Positions 47,929 to 56,236 of a stretch of 64,000 bases of DNA are shown piece by piece. Location: the NCBI GenBank assembly GCA_004353515.1, contig SMNZ01000003.1, forward strand, positions 576,792-640,791, given 5' to 3'. The notes below the pieces were generated by a model. It saw only the letters and a program-made list of their open reading frames with translations. It was not told where the DNA came from and did not search any database. The first letter of the stretch is position 1. Each line of letters begins with the position of its first letter. The position numbers were made by a program, and so were the translations under genes. This stretch comes from Alteromonadaceae bacterium M269. GTDB lineage: Bacteria; Pseudomonadota; Gammaproteobacteria; Enterobacterales; Alteromonadaceae.

Positions 47929-48662
47929 ACCGATTTATTACCTTGTTGTGGATGAGTATATACTGGAGCCCCTTTGAAAAAGAGCTTCAAAGCTTGCCAA
48001 TAAATGCCTACAAGTGACTTGAGTGTGAAACTTGGGACTTTAAAAAGTGCTGATGAGAGTGTTTTATTTGTTAGTGCTTGTTTAGTAAGTGCCAAACCTG
48101 CTTCAAAGTGTTTTTCATTCTTAATGCAAGCGAGTTTCATTGCGAAAGTTTGAGCAGGTTGCTTGACTGTCCACTGATACTGCATGTCTATGGGGTTAAA
48201 GGGTGATACGTGAAAGACTTTGTCGTTATTTCCTTGCTCGTTCATATCCACCAAATAACAATGTTTTTGATTCCAGGGCGTATTACTGACTTCGGCTAAC
48301 ATGTGGCTAAAATGTGATTCGCCATCAGGACGAAGGAAATAAAAGTTAACTGGGCTGAAGTAAAGTCCCAGCGTTCTCAATTGCCCAAGCATAAAGATAT
48401 CGCCACTCAACTCCTTACCTGACAATTCTCTCATCTTAGCTAATGCGCGTTGTTCTACAGAGCCATCTTTGGTATCAAAGTAATCACTCTCCTTGAATCT
48501 GGCCCAGGCGAAAGAGTGTGAAGAAAAAAAACTAAGCCGTTGATTGAGTTCTTCTAGTTCACTTAGCTTCAGCCAGAATAAAGTGATCTTATAGTCAAAC
48601 TGGTGTTTAACAGGCGTAAAGCGACTATGAGTCACTGTACCTTGGTATAAGCTGCTTTCCAT
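47925..48662 (-). CDS. DUF1365 family protein
   Basis: A 245-aa protein with GTVTHSRFTPVKHQFDY at the start and FSPVNFYFLRPDGE plus EVSNTPWNQKHCYLV in the middle, the DUF1365 pattern. DUF1365 nearly always lies between an FAD amine-oxidase-like gene and a cyclopropane-synthase-like gene, as here. No catalytic residues are established. It shares 1 bp with the upstream oxidoreductase gene and 4 bp with the methyltransferase gene. Confidence 0.85.
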   Translation of the reverse strand: MESSLYQGTVTHSRFTPVKHQFDYKITLFWLKLSELEELNQRLSFFSSHSFAWARFKESDYFDTKDGSVEQRALAKMRELSGKELSGDIFMLGQLRTLGLYFSPVNFYFLRPDGESHFSHMLAEVSNTPWNQKHCYLVDMNEQGNNDKVFHVSPFNPIDMQYQWTVKQPAQTFAMKLACIKNEKHFEAGLALTKQALTNKTLSSALFKVPSFTLKSLVGIYWQALKLFFKGAPVYTHPQQGNKSV

Positions 48663-49939
48663 TAGAGAGTCGCTCCAAAGCGTTTGCAGACGTCTAACGC
48701 GCTACGCATGCCGTCTTCGTGAAATCCGTTGTACCAATACGCACCTGCGAAATGCATCCCATCTACACCGCATATTTGTTCGCGTTTTTTCTGTGCAGCA
48801 ATACTTGCGAGGTCAACTTGAGGGTGACTGTAATTGAAAACTCGCAGTATCTTACTTTCGTCTATAGCAGCTTTGTTGTTTAAGGTGACGCAGAATGTGG
48901 TGTCAGACTGAATGTTCTGCAAAATGTTCATGTTGTAAGTAACCGAAGCGGGTTTACTGCTATCTTCAAGTGCATCATTGATAAGATAGTTCCAGCTCGC
49001 CCACGCGAGTTTGCGTTTCGGCAATAAGCTCGTGTCTGTGTGTAGAACAACCTCATTAGGTGCATATCTCAACGCTCCTAATATCTCTGTCTGTTGGTTG
49101 GTAGGTTGCGCCAACATGGCCAAGGCTTGGTCGCTATGACAGGCGAAAATAACTTCATCAAACGACTCTTGACGTGTGTTTTCATCCATACCGACTGTCA
49201 GTAAAAAGCTATCCCCTGTTTTTTGAACCAGAGTCACGGGGCTGTTTAAGTGAATTTGGTCAGCAAAGTTACGTGTTAATGGCTCAATGTAAGAGCGTGA
49301 GCCTCCGATAATGGTGTGCCACTGTGGTCTATCGGTGACATTAAGTAACCCATGGTTATTAAAGAACTGTAGAAAAAATTGTAGTGGGAAGTTCCCAGTA
49401 TCTGAAACACTTGTCGACCAGATTGCAGCGCACATTGGCAAAATGTAGTTGTGCGAGAAGAACTCGCTAAAATTATGTTCTCGCAGAAAGTCGGAAAGAG
49501 TTTGGCTATTAGGCACGCTAGTTTCATTCACCGGAATAGCTTTACAAACTTTGTTAAATCTCAGTATTTCTTTAATGAAGAACCAAAAACGTGGGCTCAG
49601 GATATTACGTCGCTGCGCAAACAAACTATTAATGTTGTTGCCGTTGTATTCAAAATTCCGCTGTTTGTTTTTAACGCTGAAGCTCATTTCTGTTGGTTGA
49701 GTCGCGACATTAAGCTTTTTCATTAATTTAATGAAGTTAGGGTAGGTCCAGTCGTTATATACGATAAACCCTGTATCAATCGCGTATTTCCTCTGACCAA
49801 CTTCGACATCGACAGTAGCGGTGTGTCCACCGATGTAGTCGTTAGCTTCGAATACAGAGACTTCGTGCTTATCTGCTAACAAGTGTGCACATGTTAGTCC
49901 GCTAATACCTGTTCCTATGATTGCGATACGTTTTGTCAT
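48662..49939 (-). CDS. FAD-dependent amine-oxidase-like oxidoreductase
   Basis: A 425-aa flavoprotein with the dinucleotide motif IAIIGTGISGLTCAHLL at the N-terminus, YIGGHTATVDV, and a C-terminal FAD-closing segment GMHFAGAYWYNGFHEDGM. It belongs to the flavin amine-oxidase family found with DUF1365 and Cfa-like enzymes, where it may desaturate methylated acyl chains. It is fourth from the end of a tight operon. The 155 bp to the preceding SDR gene contain no clear promoter. Confidence 0.87.
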   Translation of the reverse strand: MTKRIAIIGTGISGLTCAHLLADKHEVSVFEANDYIGGHTATVDVEVGQRKYAIDTGFIVYNDWTYPNFIKLMKKLNVATQPTEMSFSVKNKQRNFEYNGNNINSLFAQRRNILSPRFWFFIKEILRFNKVCKAIPVNETSVPNSQTLSDFLREHNFSEFFSHNYILPMCAAIWSTSVSDTGNFPLQFFLQFFNNHGLLNVTDRPQWHTIIGGSRSYIEPLTRNFADQIHLNSPVTLVQKTGDSFLLTVGMDENTRQESFDEVIFACHSDQALAMLAQPTNQQTEILGALRYAPNEVVLHTDTSLLPKRKLAWASWNYLINDALEDSSKPASVTYNMNILQNIQSDTTFCVTLNNKAAIDESKILRVFNYSHPQVDLASIAAQKKREQICGVDGMHFAGAYWYNGFHEDGMRSALDVCKRFGATL

Positions 49940-50094
49940 TAATGTGATCTAAGCCTTAACAAGTGTCTTTTACTACCACGAAGCTTTACTCGTTTGCTTA
50001 GTAGCAACGTTAAGCGACATGCTTTGGATGGTTATACGCGACTGATTTACAAATGGATTAATATCATTATAAAAAAAAAGGTTATTAGTGTTTT

Positions 50095-50808
50095 TTATAG
50101 CGTTATACGTTTACACAGCCACACCTGAGAACGCATAGGCAACCATGAAAGTACCCGCATTAATAGGCTGAATAAATACGGAAAATAAATCGTTTTTCTG
50201 CGCTTTTCGATACCTTTCAGTAGAGCTTGTACCGCATTTTCTGCGCTAATCTTCATTGGCATCTCAAAGTCATTTTTATCGGTTAGAGGTGTTTCTACAA
50301 AGCCCGGTGAGACTGTTTGAACCATGACTCTCTTTGGTGCAAGGTCAACTTCTAAGCTCTTTCCAAAATAATAAAGAGCTGCTTTGCTTGCGCCGTAAGC
50401 TTGTGTTCTTGTGAAAGGTAAGAGTCTAGCCAGGCTATCAACTAGAACAATTTGATTCCCTGATTTGGCATTTGGGAGTATTCCGGCAATACAATTTACA
50501 ACACCCATAAAGTTAGCTTGGATTACACGTTGGAATAAAGTCGGATCGAAATTGTCGATATCCACATATTCACAGGTACCCGCATTCATGACAAAAATGT
50601 CTGCGCTAACGCTACTGAGTGCTTTGACGCACTCTTCTTGAACACTGACATCAAATTTTAATGTGGTGATGTTATCTATTTCACTGAGCTTTTCTAGCTT
50701 TGTGGTATTCCGACCGCAAGCTATGACTCGATAACCTTGTGATGCCGCGTAGAGGGCAAGTGCCTCGCCAATGCCTGAAGTTGCACCTGTGATTAAAATC
50801 GTCTTCAA
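50095..50808 (-). CDS. short-chain dehydrogenase/reductase
   Basis: A 237-aa Rossmann enzyme with TGATSGIGEALA (NAD(P) binding), NAG (MNAGTCEY) and the catalytic YGASK (Y-x3-K). The substrate is unknown, but the place in an ECF11 lipid operon suggests an acyl-derived carbonyl. TTG 50808 was chosen: it overlaps the stop of the preceding gene in TTGA and is followed directly by the Rossmann strand. An ATG 24 bp upstream would add eight residues. Confidence 0.87.
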   Translation of the reverse strand: MKTILITGATSGIGEALALYAASQGYRVIACGRNTTKLEKLSEIDNITTLKFDVSVQEECVKALSSVSADIFVMNAGTCEYVDIDNFDPTLFQRVIQANFMGVVNCIAGILPNAKSGNQIVLVDSLARLLPFTRTQAYGASKAALYYFGKSLEVDLAPKRVMVQTVSPGFVETPLTDKNDFEMPMKISAENAVQALLKGIEKRRKTIYFPYLFSLLMRVLSWLPMRSQVWLCKRITL

Positions 50809-51224
50809 TTTTTTAACCCATTCTTTAACCACTTAATGACTCTACCAATAACCGGGATATGCTCGTATAGCATGGCTCCGATATCGTAATAGTCTCTTTG
50901 ATATATTACTTTGTCATCGAGTAACTTGAGATGACTAGTTCCATCTACCCGGAGTTCTTGTCCGTTTTTGAGTTTCGGATGTCTGTAATACATAGTCCAA
51001 ACAACGACAGCTTCTGAATCTTTTTCCATTATGTGGTCGATATCAAAGCGGCAAGAGATTGTGTTCACCAGCAAATTATCAAAATACACCTTCACGCTAT
51101 CAAGACCTGAATGACTGCCAACAGGATCGTCAAAACGAATATTCTTGTGATAAACCTCTTCCAGCTTTTCAACAGATTGGAGGGTGAGATCTTTGTAAAA
51201 AGTAACGAATTTATCTAATGGCAT
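50805..51224 (-). CDS. NTF2/SnoaL-like small protein
   Basis: A 139-aa cone-shaped alpha+beta protein (FVTFYKDLTLQSVEKLEEVYHKNIRFDDPVG split over two segments, RVDGTSHLKLLDDKVIYQRDYYD). Such NTF2-like proteins open many ChrR-controlled operons. The ligand is unknown. It is the first gene after a promoter with a TGATCC -35 box and overlaps the SDR by 4 bp. Confidence 0.8.
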   Translation of the reverse strand: MPLDKFVTFYKDLTLQSVEKLEEVYHKNIRFDDPVGSHSGLDSVKVYFDNLLVNTISCRFDIDHIMEKDSEAVVVWTMYYRHPKLKNGQELRVDGTSHLKLLDDKVIYQRDYYDIGAMLYEHIPVIGRVIKWLKNGLKN

Positions 51225-51282
51225 AGTGGGCCTGTCAGGCAGTTGTGTTTGTTCAAATTGTCTTTAAAGTTTAATGTGTCTG

Positions 51283-51312
51283 TGAGTACAAGGTTTGAAG
51301 ATATATGGATCA
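51283..51312 (-). promoter_or_regulatory. ECF11-type promoter of the lipid operon
   Basis: On the minus strand TGATCC (51307-51312), an 18-bp spacer and TACTCA (51283-51288). The -35 equals that of the sigma-factor promoter at 52074 and the TGATCC known for Rhodobacter RpoE. It lies 59 bp before the NTF2-like gene. Confidence 0.6.
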
Positions 51313-51427
51313 AATTATCCGATGGATTTAATAAATATCACATTATTGTTAAAAGAGAACTTTTAATAGATCCATTTTTGTTCAGTCAGAGTAGAAAGCA
51401 AAAACTAATGACGAAAGGCATAACTCT

Positions 51428-52024
51428 TTGAACACTACCTTACCTCTCTTTCCGCTGTCATCGCATATTTTGCCTGGTGGTCGAATGGCTCTTCGAATTT
51501 TCGAACCACGCTATGTACGTATGGTTAAAAAAGCCTGCGCGGAGAACAGTGGCTTTGGTATTTGTATGCTCAATCCTTACGGAGATAAAGAGAAAAACGA
51601 ACATATTTATCCGCTAGGTTCTTATGTTGAAGTGGTGGATTTTGAGTTGCTGGATGACGGTTTACTAGGGATAACAGTAGAAGCCAGTCGTGTCTTTGAA
51701 ATTAAGTCTGTCGAGACTGAACCCGATGAATTGAGAGTGGGGCAGGTGCAATGGCTGAACGATTGGGAAGATATTACAATTTCAACGGATGATGAAGATA
51801 TGAAAGCGATGTCAGAGCAACTACAAGAGATTTACGAACGTTATCCGGAGTTCCGAAAAATCTATGCTGAGTTAAAATTAGACGACCCGTTGTGGGTGAT
51901 GTTTCGTTGGTTAGAGTTGTTGCCAATTAAGGCGACGCAAAAGCAGACTTTTCTCAGAAATAAGAATGTCGTTGATATGTTTAATTTTCTCACTCAAGTA
52001 CGTACTGTTGGTCTAACAGGATAA
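51428..52024 (+). CDS. LON substrate-binding-domain protein
   Basis: A 198-aa stand-alone Lon N-terminal (PUA-like) domain: LPLFPLSSHILPGGRMALRIFEPRY at the start in two blocks, then GFGICMLN and VEVVDFELLDDGLLGI. It has no ATPase or protease part. Such proteins are widespread and of uncertain role. TTG 51428 is the start, with AAAGG about 10 nt upstream. It is encoded between the two halves of the ECF11 module but lacks an obvious ECF promoter. Confidence 0.85.
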   Translation: MNTTLPLFPLSSHILPGGRMALRIFEPRYVRMVKKACAENSGFGICMLNPYGDKEKNEHIYPLGSYVEVVDFELLDDGLLGITVEASRVFEIKSVETEPDELRVGQVQWLNDWEDITISTDDEDMKAMSEQLQEIYERYPEFRKIYAELKLDDPLWVMFRWLELLPIKATQKQTFLRNKNVVDMFNFLTQVRTVGLTG

Positions 52025-52073
52025 AACAGACGATTCCCAAAACGCTCTTTGCACGTTATTCTTAAATTATTCG

Positions 52074-52102
52074 TGATCCTTTTTGATTTAAGCACGTATA
52101 AG
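52074..52102 (+). promoter_or_regulatory. ECF11-type autoregulated promoter of the sigma factor gene
   Basis: TGATCC (52074-52079), 17 bp and TATAAG (52097-52102), 30 bp before the sigma factor ATG. It matches the TGATCC -35 of Rhodobacter RpoE targets, so the sigma factor probably controls its own gene. Confidence 0.65.
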
Positions 52103-52131
52103 CCCTAATGATAATTTTAGAGTGAGTTACG

Positions 52132-52746
52132 ATGCTTGTTGGAATTCCTTCCCCAGTGAGTAATGTTAAGTCAACGCAGTCGATAGACCCATCAACCCAA
52201 ATGGTTGGTTATTTGGTTGATGTGGCTCAAACGAGAAGCAAGGCTTCATTCGCTAAAGTATTCAATTATTTCGCGCCCAGGTTGAGATCCTATGCTCTGA
52301 AACAGATGGGAAGCGATGCACAAGCCATGGAGCTTGTACAGGACACTATGAGCAATGTTTGGCAGAAGGCTCATCTTTTTAATGCAGATAAAGGTTCTGC
52401 ATCAACATGGATTTTTACTATCGCGCGGAATATCCGCTTCGACATGCTGAGAAAGCAGAAGAATAGAAAAGAAGACATTTGTGCAGATGATTTGTGGCCG
52501 GTTTTGTGTGAACAGACAGCTGCTCCAAATGAGATATCACTAGAGCATCAAATGATGCTAGACCAAATAGAAGTTATGTTTGAAAGACTGCCCGATAAGC
52601 AACGTGTTGTCATTCAATCAATATATATAGACGGTAAGTCGCAGCAAGAAGTAGCCGATGAACTTGGTATTCCTTTAGGCACAGTTAAGTCTAGAACACG
52701 TCTTGCCCTGGAACGTTTGCGGGAGTTAATAAAGAGTCATGATTAA
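52132..52746 (+). CDS. ECF sigma factor, RpoE/ECF11 type
   Basis: A 204-aa extracytoplasmic-function sigma factor. Region 2 (~residues 40-105) has MELVQDTMSNVWQKAHLF and WIFTIARNIRFDMLRK; region 4 (~145-200) has LPDKQRVVIQSIYIDGKSQQEVADELG in two blocks and GTVKSRTRLALERL. The gene overlaps its ChrR anti-sigma by 8 bp. In Rhodobacter the pair answers singlet oxygen, and ECF11 targets include Cfa-type and DUF1365 genes like those at 45691-51224. Confidence 0.93.
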   Translation: MLVGIPSPVSNVKSTQSIDPSTQMVGYLVDVAQTRSKASFAKVFNYFAPRLRSYALKQMGSDAQAMELVQDTMSNVWQKAHLFNADKGSASTWIFTIARNIRFDMLRKQKNRKEDICADDLWPVLCEQTAAPNEISLEHQMMLDQIEVMFERLPDKQRVVIQSIYIDGKSQQEVADELGIPLGTVKSRTRLALERLRELIKSHD

Positions 52747-53407
52747 TCATCACCCAAATCGTACTCAGTTAAATCAATTTGTTGAGGGGACTTTACCGCC
52801 AGCGGTTTCTCTGATTATTTCGGCTCATGCTGATATGTGTCCTAAATGCCGACACGATATCGAAATACTGCAAGCTGAAATGTCTAAAAAGATGTTATCT
52901 GAAGATTCGTTATCGAATCATTGCGACTTCGGCAATATGATGAATGACATCATGGAATTGCCTTCTTTAGATAAGCAAATCAAAGTTGAATCTGTTGTTG
53001 AGAAAACATTGGAACTTGATGGGAAGTACTTCAAACTTCCGAGAGCGTTACACCGATTTAGCGATAGAACATCGGGCTGGTCTCACTTAGTAGGTAAGCT
53101 TTGGCAAACACAGGTAGATATTGGTGGCGATTTAAAAGCGCATTTTATCTATATGGAGAAAGGTGGGCAGGTCCCGGAGCATACGCACAGAGGCAATGAA
53201 TACACTTTAGTTATCGACGGTGAATTCTCTGATGGCTTGGGAACATACGATACTGGGGATTTGATGCTGATGAATCAGCACAAACACTCTCCAAGAGCTG
53301 ATACGGATGAAGGTTGTTTAGTGTTTAGTTTACTGGATCAACCACTTCACTTTACATCTGGCCTAGCGCGAATGCTAAACCCTTTTAGTCACTTGTTCTT
53401 TAAGTAG
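52739..53407 (+). CDS. ChrR-type zinc anti-sigma factor with cupin domain
   Basis: A 222-aa anti-sigma factor. The N-terminal zinc anti-sigma domain has H5, H30, C34 and C37 (HADMCPKC), matching the ligands of Rhodobacter ChrR within one position. The C-terminal cupin (~105-215) has EHTHRGNEYTLVIDGEF and NQHKHSPRADTDEG as metal motifs. It should hold the ECF sigma factor until singlet oxygen or organic peroxide destabilises it. A strong bidirectional terminator follows. Confidence 0.93.
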   Translation: MINHHPNRTQLNQFVEGTLPPAVSLIISAHADMCPKCRHDIEILQAEMSKKMLSEDSLSNHCDFGNMMNDIMELPSLDKQIKVESVVEKTLELDGKYFKLPRALHRFSDRTSGWSHLVGKLWQTQVDIGGDLKAHFIYMEKGGQVPEHTHRGNEYTLVIDGEFSDGLGTYDTGDLMLMNQHKHSPRADTDEGCLVFSLLDQPLHFTSGLARMLNPFSHLFFK

Positions 53408-53436
53408 CGAAAACATTACGACGATAAGTTGGATAC

Positions 53437-53466
53437 AAAAAAGGCGCTTATTGAAGCGCCTTTTTT
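53437..53466. terminator. bidirectional terminator between chrR and bamD
   Basis: A6-GGCGCTT-ATTG-AAGCGCC-T6. A perfect 7-bp GC-rich stem flanked by A and T runs, placed between two convergent genes, so it should end both transcripts. Confidence 0.92.
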
Positions 53467-53480
53467 CTGTAAAACTTGTA

Positions 53481-54248
53481 TTAACTATTTTGAGGGAAGT
53501 TTAATGCGAGGGTTTTCTCTGCATTTTCTTTCAAAGCGTCCAGTTCTAATCTGTCGTAACATTCAATCATAATTTCCAACGCTTCTTCTAAGTGTTGAGA
53601 GTCACTGAAATACTCAACGATATATTGCCCTCTATTGGCAGCAGCGACATAGGCTTCACGCTTCATATAGTAGCGAGCTACTGCCAGCTCATATTTTGCC
53701 AATCGATTTTTGATGAACGACATACGCTTAGCGGCGTCAGTTGCGTATTTGCTGTCAGGGTACTTTTCTATCAAGCGGCGAAAATCTTCGAATGCTTCAC
53801 GTGCTTTAAAAGGATCTCTATCAGAACGGTCAATACCAACGAGATCTTGGAATAAGTTCTTGTCCGTATCCATATTGACTAAACCACGCATATATATCGC
53901 ATAGTCAACGTCAGAATGATTAGGGTTTAAGCGAACAAATCTATCAATAGATGCTAGTGCTTGGTCTGTTGAACCACTCTTATAGTGTGAATAGATGAGA
54001 TCTAATTGAACCTGATGTGATAAAGGACCAAAAGGAAAACGGGAATCAATGGAGCTAAGCTTTTGTGCAGCTATCCCAAAGTTACCTTGTCTTAGAGTAT
54101 TTTTAGCATCGTCGTAAAGAACCTGGATCCCTTGGTTTTGTGCGACAAAGTCATCATCGGGCGATGAAGAACAGGCAGATAAAAGTAAAGGTAATACAGC
54201 GATAAAGGAAATGGTAATTTTGTTATTCATAAATCTATTAAGATACAT
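53481..54248 (-). CDS. bamD: outer-membrane assembly lipoprotein BamD
   Basis: A 255-aa TPR lipoprotein of the BAM complex that inserts beta-barrel proteins. The signal peptide ends in lipobox LSAC (C26 counted from the first ATG; C20 from the second ATG at 54230, which may be the true start). Family blocks SRFPFGPLSHQVQLDLIY, RFVRLNPNH and DRSDRDPFKAREAFEDF are clear. Length is like E. coli BamD (245 aa). It is divergent from rluD, as in many gammaproteobacteria. Confidence 0.94.
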   Translation of the reverse strand: MYLNRFMNNKITISFIAVLPLLLSACSSSPDDDFVAQNQGIQVLYDDAKNTLRQGNFGIAAQKLSSIDSRFPFGPLSHQVQLDLIYSHYKSGSTDQALASIDRFVRLNPNHSDVDYAIYMRGLVNMDTDKNLFQDLVGIDRSDRDPFKAREAFEDFRRLIEKYPDSKYATDAAKRMSFIKNRLAKYELAVARYYMKREAYVAAANRGQYIVEYFSDSQHLEEALEIMIECYDRLELDALKENAEKTLALNFPQNS

Positions 54249-54402
54249 CTGGTTTCTGCAACATAGAAAAATACGTTAAACTAGCACGCTAATAGACAAA
54301 TGCCTTTAGCATCTTGTTACCATACAGATTCTACCTCACAGTACAAGGTCATGCACACACAATGATGAAGAAAAGTCTTCAAGATTATAGGGAAAATCGT
54401 TA

Positions 54403-55374
54403 ATGGGTCAACGTATTCAGCTCGTTGGCACGGTTCCTGAGCAATTATTCGGTAAAAGGTTAGATCAAGCTTTGGCCGAAATGTTCCCTGATTATTCAAG
54501 ATCTCGCATAAAAGATTGGATTTTAGCTGGGCAAGTTAAAGTTAATAGCGTTGTTTTGGACAAACCAAGAGAGAAAGTTCAAGGTGATGAGTCGATTGAA
54601 ATTGAGGTCGTTGTTGAAGCTCAAGAAAGACACGAAGCGCAAGATATTGATTTAAATATTGTTTATGAAGACGAAGATTTACTCGTTATTAATAAGCCTG
54701 AAGGTTTAGTTGTTCATCCGGGGGCTGGTAATGCAGATGGTACTCTGTTGAACGCTATGCTGAACCATTCACCCGAAGTTGCGAACGTACCTCGTGCGGG
54801 CATTGTTCATCGTTTAGATAAAGATACGACTGGGTTAATGGTGATTGCCAAAACAATTCCAGCTCAAACTCACTTAGTGGAACAACTCCAGGCAAGAGAA
54901 ATCAGTCGAGAGTATGAAGCTGTTGTGAATGGCACTATGGTTGCTGGTGGGATGGTGGATAAGCCTATAGGTAGGCATCCGACGAAAAGAACGAGTATGG
55001 CAGTGCGCGAATCCGGCAAGCCTGCGACTACTCACTACCGAATCATTAAAAAGTTTAGAGCCCATACACACCTGCGTTTAAAGCTGGAAACAGGAAGAAC
55101 TCACCAGATACGTGTACATATGTCTCACTTAAGACATCCACTTGTTGGTGATCCGCTATACGGTGGCCGTCCTCGTCCACCAAAAGGGTCGAGTGACGAA
55201 TTTATTCAAGTGCTAAGAAGCTATAAACGACAAGCTTTGCATGCTGCTCAATTAGCGCTTTTTCATCCAATATCAGGCGAATGGATGACCTGGCAAGCAC
55301 CTTTGCCGGACGACTTTGTTGATCTGTTATCTGCAATGGAAGCAGATAGTCAGCTAAACCCTGATCTTGATTAA
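54403..55374 (+). CDS. rluD: 23S rRNA pseudouridine(1911/1915/1917) synthase
   Basis: A 323-aa enzyme modifying helix 69 of 23S rRNA. An S4-like RNA-binding domain (~17-75; SRSRIKDWILAGQVKVN) precedes the RluA-type catalytic domain with HRLDKDTTGL, whose Asp139 is the catalytic residue as in E. coli RluD. It starts 28 bp before pgeF with its stop; the rluD-pgeF-clpB order is conserved in relatives of E. coli. Confidence 0.96.
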   Translation: MGQRIQLVGTVPEQLFGKRLDQALAEMFPDYSRSRIKDWILAGQVKVNSVVLDKPREKVQGDESIEIEVVVEAQERHEAQDIDLNIVYEDEDLLVINKPEGLVVHPGAGNADGTLLNAMLNHSPEVANVPRAGIVHRLDKDTTGLMVIAKTIPAQTHLVEQLQAREISREYEAVVNGTMVAGGMVDKPIGRHPTKRTSMAVRESGKPATTHYRIIKKFRAHTHLRLKLETGRTHQIRVHMSHLRHPLVGDPLYGGRPRPPKGSSDEFIQVLRSYKRQALHAAQLALFHPISGEWMTWQAPLPDDFVDLLSAMEADSQLNPDLD

Positions 55375-55387
55375 GGTGACTTAGCTT

Positions 55388-56116
55388 TTGTCCGACCCTA
55401 TTAAGTTAATTCAGCCGCAATGGAATGCGCCTAGTCAGGTCAAAGCCTTTTCTACGACACGGATAGGTGGTTTCAGTCAGGGTGTTTATCAAGGGTTAAA
55501 TCTTGGAATGCATGTGAATGATGATTCCGAAGTTGTTTTGCAGAATCGATCGTTACTGCCTAACTACCAGAATATTCAATGGCTTAATCAAACGCATAGT
55601 GCAGAAGCTTTAGAGATTCATTCCATACAATCTCAAGCTGTTAACGCCGACGCGTCGTTTACTTCAAAAAACGGAATCGTCTGCGCGGTGATGACTGCTG
55701 ATTGTTTGCCTATTCTTTTGTGTAATGAAGAAGGAAAAGAAATTGCAGCAATACATGCAGGATGGAAGGGGTTAGCGCAAGGCATCATTGAAGAAACTAT
55801 TCGAAAGATGTCTTCACCAGCGACAAGTCTACTTGCTTGGTTAGGCCCCGCAATCGGACCTGAGTGCTTTGAAGTTGGTGAAGATGTGCTTTCTCAGTTC
55901 AATCAACATGAAGCTCAGGCTTTTCGTAAGCGCGACATTGCCGGCAAATATCTTTTAGACATCTACTCAATCGCATCTATAAAGTTGAGGACTTTAGGAG
56001 TTAGCCATATAACCTCTTCTGATTGCTGTACTTATACGCAATCTAATGAATTCTTTTCTTATCGTAGAGACAGAATAACTGGTCGTATGGTTAGTGGTAT
56101 ATGGCTAGAAAACTAG
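55388..56116 (+). CDS. pgeF: peptidoglycan editing factor PgeF (YfiH, laccase domain)
   Basis: A 242-aa multicopper-like purine nucleoside/laccase-fold protein (DUF152). It contains TRIGGFSQGVYQGLNLG, MTADCLPILLC, HAGWKGLAQGII and ECFEVGEDV with the metal-binding Cys and His residues. In E. coli PgeF removes misincorporated L-Ser from peptidoglycan precursors. The start is TTG 55388 with AAGGTGA upstream, 13 bp past rluD. Confidence 0.93.
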   Translation: MSDPIKLIQPQWNAPSQVKAFSTTRIGGFSQGVYQGLNLGMHVNDDSEVVLQNRSLLPNYQNIQWLNQTHSAEALEIHSIQSQAVNADASFTSKNGIVCAVMTADCLPILLCNEEGKEIAAIHAGWKGLAQGIIEETIRKMSSPATSLLAWLGPAIGPECFEVGEDVLSQFNQHEAQAFRKRDIAGKYLLDIYSIASIKLRTLGVSHITSSDCCTYTQSNEFFSYRRDRITGRMVSGIWLEN

Positions 56117-56175
56117 TTATTTCAAATAGTTAGTCTAGTCTTTTTCTTATAATCAGCGCGTAAATTCTAATGTTG

Positions 56176-56204
56176 CTTGAATTAGATAATTTTAATACCC
56201 ATAA
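56176..56204 (+). promoter_or_regulatory. sigma32 heat-shock promoter of clpB
   Basis: CTTGAA (56176-56181), 16 bp and CCCATAA (56198-56204), close to the RpoH consensus CTTGAA-N13-17-CCCATNT, 33 bp before the clpB ATG. Confidence 0.75.
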
Positions 56205-56236
56205 CGGAAGTATATGAATTTAACTGTGAGGTATCT

